NCBI GenBank assembly: GCA_947177165.1
Contig: CAMWTP010000014.1
Span: 1-64,000 of the forward strand
Length of the DNA: 64,000 nt
Direction: 5' to 3'
DNA from: an uncultured Lachnospiraceae bacterium
Lineage (GTDB): Bacteria > Bacillota > Clostridia > Lachnospirales > Lachnospiraceae
Shown here: positions 49,056 through 59,534 of the stretch, piece by piece
How positions within the stretch are numbered: the stretch's first letter is position 1
Layout: each line of letters starts with the position of its first letter
The notes under the pieces: model-generated
What the model saw: only the letters and a program-made list of their open reading frames with translations
Database searches by the model: none
What the model was told of the DNA's origin: nothing
Made by a program: the position numbers and the translations under genes

Positions 49056-49697
49056 CGTTTTGTTTCTCTTTTTACTTTTTATGTTTTTTTCATTTTTCAC
49101 TACCTGCTTATAAATCTCATACTGTTCTAACGTTGTATCCATAAAAGCGCATGCCTCTTCCTTCGTCATATTTAATTAAATTTTCAATTGCCTCAAGCTT
49201 ATTTTTCGCCGTTACTTTACTTGTTACTTCATTTGTCGCTTCATCCCATGTCTTTTTTACTGCCTCGTTTACTGCCTCATTAATCCTCTTATCGACCGCC
49301 TCGTCAATTTCCGGCTGCATTAACTCTACCAATGCACTGTACATATTCCTCTCCTCCTTCTTGATTGCTTCAAATAATTTCCTGTTTGCCTTGGATACGA
49401 TCTGCAGCACAGCATCAACATATCCCGCCTCCGGCCTGTCTATCATCTCTGTTGACTTCGCAATCAGATTTTCTGCCTGCTGCCAATCTCGTTTTCTATC
49501 AGCGTATCGCTGTCTTTTTTGATGATCAGCAGATCGATCTGCAATGCCTTGGTGTTCAGCAAGTGCTCCGGGATGTAGTCAAGTATCTGGCTGTACTCCA
49601 TAAACTCTAACTTGATCGCAGGTGTAACCGCCATATACCACTGGGTTTTTCTGTTATTTAGATCATTTTTTTCCATATCATTTGTCTGCTCTGGCAT
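49056..49697 (-). pseudogene. Rpn/PD-(D/E)XK-transposase-like gene with internal deletion and frameshift
   Basis: MPEQ...IKLEFMEYSQILDYIPEHLLNTKALQIDLLIIKKDSDTLIENEIG // AENLIAKSTEMIDRPEAGYVDAVLQIVSKANRKLFEAIKKEERNMYSALVELMQPEIDE...EAIENLIK // MTKEEACAFMDTTLEQYEIYKQ, in different frames. Confidence 0.65.
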
Positions 49698-49852
49698 TCA
49701 TGTTCTCCTTTATTATAGCAATATAAAACGCTTTTTACAATATATCATTACAAAACATATGTTCAAAACAATTGTGCGATATTCTGACAGATATGTCAAG
49801 CAGAAAATCGGAATATATGTTTGAACCTAAAAATTGAACCCTGACTATCACT

Positions 49853-51211
49853 CTATTTCCCATTCAGACTTTTGTGAAACCTCCACGCCATCACTGCCGT
49901 GACAGCCGCCGCCAAAATATCGGCGGCAGGCTGTGCGCACCAGACGCCATTCAGCCCGAATATTCGCGGCAGAATCAGGATAGCCGGCACGAAACAGATT
50001 CCCTGTCGGCTCGCTCCCAGAATGCATCCCTCCTTCGCCTTTCCCATCACAAGAAAGAGAAACGAGTACACAGTATGAAATCCAAACACCATAAAGGACA
50101 GACCGTTCGCCCGCAGCGCCGCCTGCCCGATGCGAATCATCTCCGTGTCATCTTTCGTAAACAGCGAAATAATCCCTTCGGAAAACAGTGCAGCCGCCAA
50201 TCCAAACAACACACAAAACACTGTCGACCAGATCACGGAAATCCTGATTGCCCCGCGCAGACGGTCAAACTTTTTCGATCCATAGCTAAATCCTGCAATC
50301 GGCTGAAATCCTTTGAGAAAACCAAACACCACCAGGCTCCCCAGCGACATGATTTTCGTCACCGGCCCCATCGCCGCAAGCGCCGAACCTCCATATTCCT
50401 TTGCCGCATCGTTGATCATCGCGGCGGAGAGACTCGTCAACACCTGAAAGAGCAGCGTCGGAATCCCTATTTTCAAAATCTCCGACATGATTTCCGCCGA
50501 GAAACAACATTCTTTGATATAAAAATGAAAGATGCTCTTTTTCCTGAGAATATAACAGAGATATACCAGCGTGGAAATACTCTGCGAAATCGCTGTAGCG
50601 ATCGCCGCCCCGACAACGCCAAGCTGCAGATGATATATAAAAAACGGGTCCAGCACGACATTCATCACCGCCCCCGTCATCAGCGCGCACATCGCCGTCT
50701 TCGCAGCGCCCTCACTGGACACAAGATTGTTCATCGTGACATTGAACACATTAAAAATTGAAAATATGATGTAAATCCTGCTATAGGAAAGCGCATACGG
50801 CATCACGCTGTCGATCGCCCCCAACCACATCAGAATCGGCTTCAAAAAAATGACCGCGCAGAGAATCGCGGCCGCACCGCCAATCACGCTGCTGTACAGC
50901 GCAGTGCTCGCGACCCTGTTCGCAGTCTCCTTGTCTCCGCGACCCAGAAGGCGCGAGAGACAGGCGGCAGCGCCATTTCCAAACAAAAGCCCCAATCCCA
51001 CAATCACCTGGCCAAGCGGGTAAGCCACTGTAACTGCCCCCATCTGCTCTGTCCCAAGTCCTCCGACAAAATAGGTGTCCGCCAGATTATACAGTGCATT
51101 GATCAACATGCCAATCATCGTCGGAAGTCCCAAAGCCAGAAGCGCCTTTGGTATCGGCGTCTCCCCCAGCAGAGCTGTTTTTTTATTTTGTTCATTCATC
51201 TTAAAATACAT
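49853..51211 (-). CDS. MATE family efflux transporter
   Basis: IPKALLALGLPTMIGMLINALYNLADTYFVGGLG; multi-TM. Confidence 0.93.
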   Translation of the reverse strand: MYFKMNEQNKKTALLGETPIPKALLALGLPTMIGMLINALYNLADTYFVGGLGTEQMGAVTVAYPLGQVIVGLGLLFGNGAAACLSRLLGRGDKETANRVASTALYSSVIGGAAAILCAVIFLKPILMWLGAIDSVMPYALSYSRIYIIFSIFNVFNVTMNNLVSSEGAAKTAMCALMTGAVMNVVLDPFFIYHLQLGVVGAAIATAISQSISTLVYLCYILRKKSIFHFYIKECCFSAEIMSEILKIGIPTLLFQVLTSLSAAMINDAAKEYGGSALAAMGPVTKIMSLGSLVVFGFLKGFQPIAGFSYGSKKFDRLRGAIRISVIWSTVFCVLFGLAAALFSEGIISLFTKDDTEMIRIGQAALRANGLSFMVFGFHTVYSFLFLVMGKAKEGCILGASRQGICFVPAILILPRIFGLNGVWCAQPAADILAAAVTAVMAWRFHKSLNGK

Positions 51212-51257
51212 CCTTTCTTATTAATACTTAATACGTTTGATATTGTTATAAATTATA

Positions 51258-51314
51258 ATACTATAAATTATAGTAATTGCAACTCAAAATATACTATACT
51301 ATAATTTATAGTAT
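51258..51314. promoter_or_regulatory. two 18-bp near-palindromes in inverted orientation, candidate PadR operator
   Basis: atactataaattatagta (51258-51275) and its exact reverse complement tactataatttatagtat (51297-51314). Confidence 0.75.
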
Positions 51315-51379
51315 CTGTCAAGAAAAATAAAGCAACCACATTCAAACAGATACGATTCAAACAGACAGGGAGGTTTTCG

Positions 51380-51901
51380 ATGGCGACTATTGATTTAATT
51401 GTATTGGGAATTTTGAAAAAGGAACCGATGAGTGCATACGATATCCAAAAGTTGGTGGAATACCGCAATATATCAAAATGGGTAAAGATCAGCACGCCCT
51501 CCATCTACAAAAAAGTCCTTCAATTGGAAGAAAAGGGACTGATCAAAAGTCATACTGTAAAAGAAGGGAAAATGCCGGAAAAGGCGGTCTATTCCTTAAC
51601 CGGACATGGTGAGCAGGAATTTGAGAGACTGATGCTGGAAATTTCAGCAAAGTCTGTCAATATCTACCTGGACTTTAACGCTGTCATTGTCAATCTGGAA
51701 AGTCTGTCACCCGAGAAGCAAAAAACATGTCTGGCTGAAATCGGGCGGAATATAAGACAGCTGAAAGCATATATTGAAGAAAATATTCAAGTAAAAGAAG
51801 CGTTACCAGAAATTCCCGAAACGGCAAAAGCCGTCTTAAAACAGCAGCTTGTCCTCGCGCAGGCCATTGAGGACTGGCTGACGACTGTTCACATCTGTTA
51901 G
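51380..51901 (+). CDS. PadR-family transcriptional regulator
   Basis: IDLIVLGILKKEPMSAYDIQKLVE...ISTPSIYKKVLQLEEKGLIKSHTVKEGKMPEKAVYSLTGHGEQEF. Confidence 0.9.
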   Translation: MATIDLIVLGILKKEPMSAYDIQKLVEYRNISKWVKISTPSIYKKVLQLEEKGLIKSHTVKEGKMPEKAVYSLTGHGEQEFERLMLEISAKSVNIYLDFNAVIVNLESLSPEKQKTCLAEIGRNIRQLKAYIEENIQVKEALPEIPETAKAVLKQQLVLAQAIEDWLTTVHIC

Positions 51902-52062
51902 GAACTAGTATAAAGGAATTAATTCCTGTTGAAAACTTTACTGATTTTGTGTACACTGTAATTGTAACTAAGAAATTGTATAAATAGCACAAAAATATCC
52001 CCTTTGGAAAAATACTTCATTATTGTTTTGGCTGCGGGGGACATCTGAAGGGAGATTACGAG

Positions 52063-53745
52063 ATGAAAAAAGCACTAAGCCAGTCCTTACTTACATTTAT
52101 TTTAAACGGCATTTCCATTCTATCGCTGATTTTTTTGACGTTATGCCTGTTTGCCTACAGAAATGTGAATACACAGCTCAACCTTGCCAACGAGGAGCGG
52201 TTTGCCCTGACCTACAATGCAAACCTTTTTATGGATGGTTCCTCCTACCTGACAAACGAGGTGCGCGCATTTGCCGCGACAGGTCTTCAGGAGCATTATG
52301 ACAATTACTGGAATGAGGTCAACACCCTGAAAAACCGCGACAAAGGCGTTGCTGCAATGCAGGCGATCGGTATCACCTCTGCGGAGCAGCAGATGATCGA
52401 TGACATGTCTGCGCTCTCAAACCAGCTGGTTCCATTGGAGGATGAGGCGATGAAACATGTGCAGGAGGGAAATAATGCCGCCGCAATCGATTATGTATAT
52501 GGAAAGGATTACAGTGATTCCATTGCCCAGATCAACGCCTTGAAGGAACAGTTTTTGTCGGCGCTGGATACCCGCACATCCGAACGGCTTGAGAGTCTGA
52601 TGCAGGAATCTACTCATATCAGAATGCGAATGATTCTGGCGCTCGTCATAGTTGAAATCATGCTGCTGCTCAATATCCTGCTCGTCCGGCTGAAAGTACT
52701 GCGCCCCATCATGTCAGTCAGAAAACAGATGCGGGAAATCTCGCAGGGAAATCTTTCCGCAGAATTTGAGCTGCGCCCCGATACTTCGGAGATTGGCACG
52801 CTTGTAGCCTCGATTCATGAGACGAAACGTGAACTGAAAAAATATATCAGTGACATCAACACAACACTGACACAGATGGCGCAGGGAAATATGGATCTGA
52901 CGATCGGAAGCGATTACCGCGGTGAATTTCTGCCGATTCAGCGCGCGATGGGACAGATACTCGATTCGCTGAATGATGCGCTGTCCCAGATTAACAGAAC
53001 CTCGGAACAGGTGTCAGAAGAATCCAGCAAAATGTCAACAAGCGCGCAGAGCCTGGCAGACGGTGCCACGGAACAGGCCGCTGCAGTCGAAGAACTCTCT
53101 GCAAGCATCCTGGAAATCTCAAAGCAGGTTAACAATACCTCCTCCGATGCAGACACTGCCAACAAAGTATCCGAAGAATCCATGAGGCACCTGACGCTGT
53201 GCAACGAGAAAATGGAGGCCCTGAGCGCAGCGATTGATGCAATCTCGAATTCCTCCCGCCAGATCGGAGGCATTACAAAAGCCATCCAGGATATTTCCCT
53301 CCAGACCAACATCCTTGCGCTGAACGCCTCTGTGGAAGCTGCACGCGCGGGCGAGGCCGGAAAAGGCTTTGCCGTTGTGGCAGGTGAAGTGCAAAGCCTG
53401 GCAAACAAGAGCGCTGAATCCGCGAAAAATATTTCTGCACTGATTGAAAACTCGATCAAACAGGTGCAAAACGGCGCTGCCCTGTCCGTCGAAACCATGA
53501 ATGCGCTGACACAGGTAATCTCCAGCGGGGAGCAGTCCGCAGCAATGATTGAGCGGATTGCCTCATCAGCGACGCAGCAGGCTGAATCCTTGGAGCAGGT
53601 GACACAGGGTATGAACCAAATATCCGATGTGGTGCAGACAAACGCCTCAACCGCAGAAGATTCCGCCTCATCCGCACAAAAACTGCGGGGCGATGCCGAG
53701 GCTCTGCGGGTTGCCGTACATAAGTTCCATCTGCGCAGAAGATAA
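52063..53745 (+). CDS. methyl-accepting chemotaxis protein (4HB_MCP-type sensor)
   Basis: Helical sensor between two TMs; [39 protein letters not shown]. Confidence 0.93.
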   Translation: MKKALSQSLLTFILNGISILSLIFLTLCLFAYRNVNTQLNLANEERFALTYNANLFMDGSSYLTNEVRAFAATGLQEHYDNYWNEVNTLKNRDKGVAAMQAIGITSAEQQMIDDMSALSNQLVPLEDEAMKHVQEGNNAAAIDYVYGKDYSDSIAQINALKEQFLSALDTRTSERLESLMQESTHIRMRMILALVIVEIMLLLNILLVRLKVLRPIMSVRKQMREISQGNLSAEFELRPDTSEIGTLVASIHETKRELKKYISDINTTLTQMAQGNMDLTIGSDYRGEFLPIQRAMGQILDSLNDALSQINRTSEQVSEESSKMSTSAQSLADGATEQAAAVEELSASILEISKQVNNTSSDADTANKVSEESMRHLTLCNEKMEALSAAIDAISNSSRQIGGITKAIQDISLQTNILALNASVEAARAGEAGKGFAVVAGEVQSLANKSAESAKNISALIENSIKQVQNGAALSVETMNALTQVISSGEQSAAMIERIASSATQQAESLEQVTQGMNQISDVVQTNASTAEDSASSAQKLRGDAEALRVAVHKFHLRRR

Positions 53746-53757
53746 TCGTATGACTTT

Positions 53758-53808
53758 AATCCCCGGAATAGCACGTAACACTTATAATCTTACGTGATTC
53801 CGGGGATT
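53758..53808. terminator. rho-independent terminator
   Basis: aatccccggaatagcacgtaa / ttacgtgattccggggatt. Confidence 0.75.
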
Positions 53809-53849
53809 TGACTCTATCCTGTGATGCAATTTATTCCTGCCGCAGTCTT

Positions 53850-54662
53850 TTATAAAATATCATCAATGTCATAGTTCTTCGACTGAACAATCGTGACATT
53901 TCCCTGAAATACTTCATTCATCAGGAAATGCTCCAACGCCTTCCGTCTCTCCAGATGCCTGACCAGACCCTCCATTCCTCTCAAAGCATGCTGCTTTCCG
54001 TAAGGCGACTCCTCCAGATACCGAATCATCAATGGAAACCATAATTCATTTCCCTGATCGTCGGACCGCTCCTTTTTGATGACCTCGAGCGTGCCAGATA
54101 TATCCGCGGCATCCAGATATACAATCTGATAGGGTTTATCCGCAAGAACACGCTCCAATTTCTGATAAAAACGAAGTATTTCATCGTCTGTCATCATGAG
54201 ATACAACATCTGATTCTCAATGATATTCTGAAAGACAGAACACTCAAAAATCTGTCCCTCTCCGTCCCATCTCCTGAAACGCTCCAAAATCACCTCTTCA
54301 AAAGAATCCTTGTCCAGATTGCCGTTATAGATTTCATATCTTTCCAGATCTTTGTGAAAACCGGGTACATCCGTCAAGATCTGTGTGTAACAGATGATCT
54401 TGTGCGCTCTTTCCGTGACGGTTTTCTCCCTGATCTCCGACGTTATCGACGGATAGTCAGCCAGCACCTTGCGGTACTGCTCCTCTGTGACATATGCGCA
54501 CCACGCCAGTTCGACCGGCGAATAATCTCCCTCGCGGAAAACCTTATAGTCTGTAAACTTATCTGAGAGCCGCTGCACAAATGTCGATTTCCCCGCCCCC
54601 TGCAGACCTTCAATAAAATAGTTTGTTCTCCCCACTGCTATCCTGTCTCCTTCCCCAGACAA
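53850..54662 (-). CDS. P-loop NTPase/kinase-like protein (start uncertain)
   Basis: YFIEGLQGAGKSTFVQRL; downstream acidic motifs. Confidence 0.65.
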   Translation of the reverse strand: MSGEGDRIAVGRTNYFIEGLQGAGKSTFVQRLSDKFTDYKVFREGDYSPVELAWCAYVTEEQYRKVLADYPSITSEIREKTVTERAHKIICYTQILTDVPGFHKDLERYEIYNGNLDKDSFEEVILERFRRWDGEGQIFECSVFQNIIENQMLYLMMTDDEILRFYQKLERVLADKPYQIVYLDAADISGTLEVIKKERSDDQGNELWFPLMIRYLEESPYGKQHALRGMEGLVRHLERRKALEHFLMNEVFQGNVTIVQSKNYDIDDIL

Positions 54663-55046
54663 CTCCTCCGAAACTCCGAGGGCGTCATATGCATATATTT
54701 CCGAAATGTGCGATTGTAATAGCTGATGTTGTTAAAACCGGATTTCATGGCAAAGTCTTCGATATCGTTCACAGGTCAAGAGGTGAAGCTGATTGGACGG
54801 AATGATGCAGATACTATTCTCCCGCACCGGACAGACTGCGCCGCCCAGATGCACCAACGCCTCCCCCTTTGTGATGACAAGAAACTCAATCTCCTCGTGC
54901 CAGTGACAGCCGATGCGCTCCTCGAAGGACCAATCGGGCGAGATATCATACAGCATCAGCGGAAACAAGGCATTTCCATGCGGCGTAGTCTCGCGCAGAT
55001 GGGCGATGTTTTGTGTTGGAATTTTTTTCATGAGTCCTCCTCTCAA
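54638..55046 (-). pseudogene. AraC-family regulator with internal deletion: cupin sensor joined out of frame to the second HTH
   Basis: CHWHEEIEFLVITKGEALVHLG...IPSNQLHLL then frame change to NDIEDFAMKSGFNNISYYNRTFRKYMHMTPSEFRRSCLGKETG*. Confidence 0.7.
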
Positions 55047-55263
55047 TAAATTTCTCGTAAGCAGAGTTATGTATTTATATGAGCGCGATTAAATTGTTAA
55101 TATTGTATCAAGATGTGCAAATATTGTTCAAGATGAAAACTATGACAATCAATATAATACAATTATAGATGGTATTTGCGCAAATTACAACCAGAAACAT
55201 CCAGTTCAAAGAATTCATAGTTATACGGCTTAATAACTATCATCAAAACGGAGGAATCGATTT

Positions 55264-57237
55264 ATGAAATTTTGGAAAGAAAACGAATCACTCATGTGGA
55301 AACACCAGTACGAGACTGTGATGATCACACCGTGGGGAAAAAATGCACTCCGCATCCGCGCCACAAAGTATCCCGGTTTTACAGCACACGACTGGGCGTT
55401 GGAGGAACCGATACCTGACACCGCCGCCGATGTTTCCGTCGAAATCGGCAAAGATGCTGCTTCCATCACGAACGGGCGGCTCTGCATCAAGATCGATGCT
55501 GCGGGCATCATGACCTTCTACCGCGATGGTCAGAAATTTCTGAAAGAATACCATAGGGATTATGACCAGCCCTCGTGCCGGGAAAGCAGATGCCTCAGAA
55601 TCCGCGGGCGGGAGTACAAGGCGATTGTCGGCGGCGACTACGCCATAAAAGTACGCTTTGAGAGCAATGACAGAGAAAAAATCTATGGAATGGGACAGTA
55701 TCAGCAGCCCTACCTCGACTTAAAAGGCTGCACCTTAGAGCTTGCCCAGCGCAATTCCCAGATATCCATCCCGTTCGCGGTGTCCAGCCTGGGCTACGGC
55801 TTCCTGTGGAATCATCCGGGCGTCGGCAATGTGGTGTTTGGCAGGAACTATACCGAGTGGGAGGCAAAAGCCGCAAAGCAGCTGGATTACTGGATTACAG
55901 CGGATGACACCCCCGCAAAGATTTTGGAGAATTATACAGAAGTGACGGGAAGAACCCCTATGATTTCCGAGGAGCTCCTGGGGCTCTGGCAGTGCAAACT
56001 GCGCTACCGGACACAGGAGGAAGTGCTCGGTGTGGCGAGAAAATACAAAGAGCTCGGGATTCCCCTCGACGTGATTGTCATCGACTTTTTCCACTGGACC
56101 AGACAGGGTGACTGGAAATTCGACAAAGAATACTGGCCGGACCCCAAATCCATGTGCGATGAGCTGCATTCCATGGGAACTAAGGTTGTCGTGTCGGTGT
56201 GGCCCACTGTCGACAAAAAGAGTGAAAACTTCGGCGAACTGCTCGAGCGCGGTCTGCTGATTCAGACAGAGCGCGGCAGCAACCAGACCTACGAATTTCA
56301 GGGAGACTGTCTCACAATCGACGTGACCAACCCGGAAGCGCAAGCGTATCTGTGGGAAAAATGCAGACAAAATTATTATGATTACGGTATCGACATGTTC
56401 TGGCTGGACAACGCAGAGCCAGATTACAGCGTCTATGACTACGACAACTACCGGTATTATCTGGGCACCGGCCTGGAAGTCAGCAATCTGTATCCGAAAC
56501 TGTATACAAAGACTTTTTACAAACAGACAAAGGCGCTCTCGCTCGTGCGCTGCGGCTGGGCTGGAATCCAGAAATATGCATCCCTTCTCTGGTCTGGCGA
56601 TATCCCGAGCACCTTCGAATCCCTAAGAGACCAGATTAGCGCCGGACTCAATATGGGGCTTGCCGGAATTCCCTGGTGGACGACCGACATTGGCGGTTTT
56701 ATGACCGATGACGTGGCAGACGCAGATTTTCGCGAGCTCTTACTGCGTTGGTTTGAGTTTGCGGTGTTCAGCCCGATTCTGCGCATGCACGGCGACCGCG
56801 GTCCCCATGATATCCCGCCGCTCTCCGACAAAGAATGGGGCGGCGGAAGCCTGTTCACCGGGCAGTCCAACGAACTCTGGAGCTACGGCGGGGAAGTGTT
56901 TGATATCCTGAAAAAACAGCTGGAACTTCGTCTGTCGCTGAAACCCTATATCAAAAAGCTGATGCGTGAGGCTTCAGAGACCGGCGCCCCGCTGCTCCGC
57001 ACAATGTTCTATGAATTTCCCGATGACCCGCACTGCTGGGAACTGGACGATCAGTACATGTTCGGAAATCAATACTTAGTCGCCCCTATTCTCCAGTTAG
57101 GTCAGCGTGAACGCGAAGTTTATCTGCCAAACGGCAGTTGGAAGAATCTGTCGGACAACCGGATTTTTGAAGGGAAAAAGACAATTCCCTGCGACGCCCC
57201 CTTAGACCTGATTCCGGTATTTGAGCGCTTAGGGTAG
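55264..57237 (+). CDS. glycoside hydrolase family 31 (alpha-xylosidase/alpha-glucosidase)
   Basis: GIDMFWLDNAEPD catalytic motif, VVVSVWPTV, LRMHGDRGPHDI. Confidence 0.93.
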   Translation: MKFWKENESLMWKHQYETVMITPWGKNALRIRATKYPGFTAHDWALEEPIPDTAADVSVEIGKDAASITNGRLCIKIDAAGIMTFYRDGQKFLKEYHRDYDQPSCRESRCLRIRGREYKAIVGGDYAIKVRFESNDREKIYGMGQYQQPYLDLKGCTLELAQRNSQISIPFAVSSLGYGFLWNHPGVGNVVFGRNYTEWEAKAAKQLDYWITADDTPAKILENYTEVTGRTPMISEELLGLWQCKLRYRTQEEVLGVARKYKELGIPLDVIVIDFFHWTRQGDWKFDKEYWPDPKSMCDELHSMGTKVVVSVWPTVDKKSENFGELLERGLLIQTERGSNQTYEFQGDCLTIDVTNPEAQAYLWEKCRQNYYDYGIDMFWLDNAEPDYSVYDYDNYRYYLGTGLEVSNLYPKLYTKTFYKQTKALSLVRCGWAGIQKYASLLWSGDIPSTFESLRDQISAGLNMGLAGIPWWTTDIGGFMTDDVADADFRELLLRWFEFAVFSPILRMHGDRGPHDIPPLSDKEWGGGSLFTGQSNELWSYGGEVFDILKKQLELRLSLKPYIKKLMREASETGAPLLRTMFYEFPDDPHCWELDDQYMFGNQYLVAPILQLGQREREVYLPNGSWKNLSDNRIFEGKKTIPCDAPLDLIPVFERLG

Positions 57238-57262
57238 CCCGCAGCACACCCGGAAACACAGC

Positions 57263-57310
57263 AAATCCACAACAGGATGAAACCACGGTGCTTCATCTTG
57301 TTGTGGATTT
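57263..57310. terminator. bidirectional rho-independent terminator
   Basis: aaatccacaacaggatgaa / ttcatcttgttgtggattt. Confidence 0.85.
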
Positions 57311-57345
57311 CCCTTTTCACATGCGTCATTTTATCCGCAAAATTC

Positions 57346-58191
57346 TTATGAATAAAACGCCTGTATCGCCTGCCCGATATACGCGGTCACACCGTCGCCG
57401 TAGATGCTGTCCTGTACTTTCTGCATCGTTTCGTTGGTCTGATAGCTGGCTGCAAGCTCCAGCATCAGAGCGGTGACATCATCCATCTGGTACAGCTGTT
57501 TTGCCACGAAATCATACTCACCGACAATCTCTCTCACTTCAAGCGTATTGACATCTGTCCCCAATTTGGCAGCAAGCTTCTGCATAATTGCGGTGATACG
57601 CTTCTGATACGCTGTGATCAGACCTGCATCTGTGGGATTCTTCTGCGCCTCCATCGCCTTTTCCCTGCTTCCATACCACTTGACAATCTTTGCAAAATTT
57701 TCCTGTGCCTCCTGTGACGCCGCGTTTTCCAAAAACTGCCGTCTCCACTCATCCTCACTTCCATAATGCGAGATGAAAAGTGCTCTCTGTGCCTCGCTGC
57801 AATTCTCATACAGCGAGTTCCATATCTCCTCGATCTCGCTCTTGCCAAACACTTCAAAATCCATCCTGTTCTCTCCTTTCAGAATCTCATCAATGCTTGC
57901 GATCAGGCGCTCCATGCGCTCCTTTTTGCTGACAAGCATTTTGCGCTGCATCTGCAGTATCCCGTCTCGGTCAAATGCCGGATTTTCCATGACAGCCTTG
58001 ATTTCTTTCAGGGGAATGTCAAACTCCCGGAAAAATAAAATCTGCCGCAGTGCTTCCAACGCTTTATCGTCATAAAGCCGGTATCCCGCATCACTTTTCT
58101 CTGTCGGTGAAAACAGTCCGATCTCATCATAATAGTGAAGTGTGCGCACGCTAATACCTGTCATGTCTGAAATTTCCTTTACTGTCATCAT
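57346..58191 (-). CDS. MerR-family regulator with TipAS-like C-terminal domain
   Basis: MMTVKEISDMTGISVRTLHYYDEIGLFSPTEKSDAGYRLY; long helical C-terminus GSREKAMEAQKN... Confidence 0.9.
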   Translation of the reverse strand: MMTVKEISDMTGISVRTLHYYDEIGLFSPTEKSDAGYRLYDDKALEALRQILFFREFDIPLKEIKAVMENPAFDRDGILQMQRKMLVSKKERMERLIASIDEILKGENRMDFEVFGKSEIEEIWNSLYENCSEAQRALFISHYGSEDEWRRQFLENAASQEAQENFAKIVKWYGSREKAMEAQKNPTDAGLITAYQKRITAIMQKLAAKLGTDVNTLEVREIVGEYDFVAKQLYQMDDVTALMLELAASYQTNETMQKVQDSIYGDGVTAYIGQAIQAFYS

Positions 58192-58443
58192 ATGAATCCT
58201 CCATTCTCCCGTATCACGTATTTTCCTACAGCCCCTAACCTGGACAAGGCAAAAGCAAATATTTGCCATTTGCGCAGGATTTCATTGTTAAGAGCCTAAG
58301 GAACCCGGGATACACAACAAAATGATAAAACTGCAAAGAAACAGCCAAGGTGTACGAACCACCTGTTTCTGTCTCCTCACAGTTTCTAAGATACGGTATG
58401 ACGCTCCGTGAGTGTCAACCCTGTTTTTTTAATTTTTCTGTTC

Positions 58444-59004
58444 CTATCTTCCAAGATCGAGACTCGCAAAGTCGATATACAGATCCTCATAGATCCCCAC
58501 CTTGACGATATCCTGGAATGTATATGCATTTACAGCAAATTTGTCACCGTCCATACTGTACACATGGATTCCGTTGTTTTCCGGATCTACAATCCAGTAC
58601 TCGCGCACATGTGCGTTACTGTACAAATTCAGTTTTGTAATATAATCATTCTTCGGATTGGACGGGGAGGCAATCTCGATAATCCAATCGGGCGCCCCGA
58701 GACAGCCGCGGTCGTTTAATTTATCAGGGTCGCAGATGACAGAGATGTCCGGCTCCAGCACAGTGTCCTCGTTCTCGTCCAGCTGTACACCGAAAGGAGC
58801 GGGATATACTTCACATTTTCCGCCTTTGGTCTTGATATAGTTCAAAATAGCAAAATGCAGTTCTCCTAATATTTTCTGATGAATCCGGCTTGGCGAAGCC
58901 ATATAGACAATCTCACCGTCAATCAGCTCTGCTCGGATATCGTCAGGCATATTGTAATAATCCTCGACTGTACAGTATTTTTCCCGTGGTAATCCCATAA
59001 TCAA
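58444..59004 (-). CDS. Uma2 (DUF820) family restriction-endonuclease-fold protein
   Basis: YCTVEDYYNMPDDIRAELIDGEIVYMASPSRIHQKI...EPDISVICDPDKLNDRGCLGAPDWIIEIASPSN. Confidence 0.9.
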   Translation of the reverse strand: MIMGLPREKYCTVEDYYNMPDDIRAELIDGEIVYMASPSRIHQKILGELHFAILNYIKTKGGKCEVYPAPFGVQLDENEDTVLEPDISVICDPDKLNDRGCLGAPDWIIEIASPSNPKNDYITKLNLYSNAHVREYWIVDPENNGIHVYSMDGDKFAVNAYTFQDIVKVGIYEDLYIDFASLDLGR

Positions 59005-59069
59005 TCCTCCGTTCCTATCTTTTCATACAGCATAACACGGTTTTGACAAAATGAAAAGAAGAAATCCTG

Positions 59070-59534
59070 TCAGCAGCGATGAACATACATCCGCGACAGC
59101 TCTGGCTCTCCATCCCCCTGCACCATGCACAGGAATTCCCATCCGTAGCGCTCATAGAATGATGTGTGGTCAGTCAGCAAATACAGGGTATCGATTCCCC
59201 GCTCCTTCATATCTGTGCAGACAGTATTCAGCAACGCGCCCGCCACACCCTGTCCTCTCTTCTGCTCCTCCGTGTAGACTGCACAGACATTCGGCGCGAG
59301 GTCTTTTCTGTCATGAAAATCATTTTCAATTACCCCCATCCCGCCGATGATCTGATTCCCTTCCATCGCCAGATACCACTGTGGGACAGCATTTTCCATG
59401 GTCAGGCAGTCTTCCATGCTCTCCAAGTACGCCTCCAGCGGAATACCCCACTTCTCATGAAACCACTGCGCCGCACGTTCCTTTAACTCTGGTCTGTCCA
59501 CCATCCAGATTATTTCATGTGCTCTCTGTTCCAT
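59070..59534 (-). CDS. GNAT family N-acetyltransferase
   Basis: VCAVYTEEQKRGQGVAGALLNTV...FYERYGWEF. Confidence 0.9.
   Translation of the reverse strand: MEQRAHEIIWMVDRPELKERAAQWFHEKWGIPLEAYLESMEDCLTMENAVPQWYLAMEGNQIIGGMGVIENDFHDRKDLAPNVCAVYTEEQKRGQGVAGALLNTVCTDMKERGIDTLYLLTDHTSFYERYGWEFLCMVQGDGEPELSRMYVHRC

Noticed and set aside
49874-50761. 295-aa plus-strand ORF
   Set aside because: Antisense shadow of MATE transporter, Arg/His-rich.
10800-53400. Near-identical stretches ([23 protein letters not shown]) as possible mobile repeats
   Set aside because: They are the conserved signalling hairpin of four MCPs, not a DNA repeat family.
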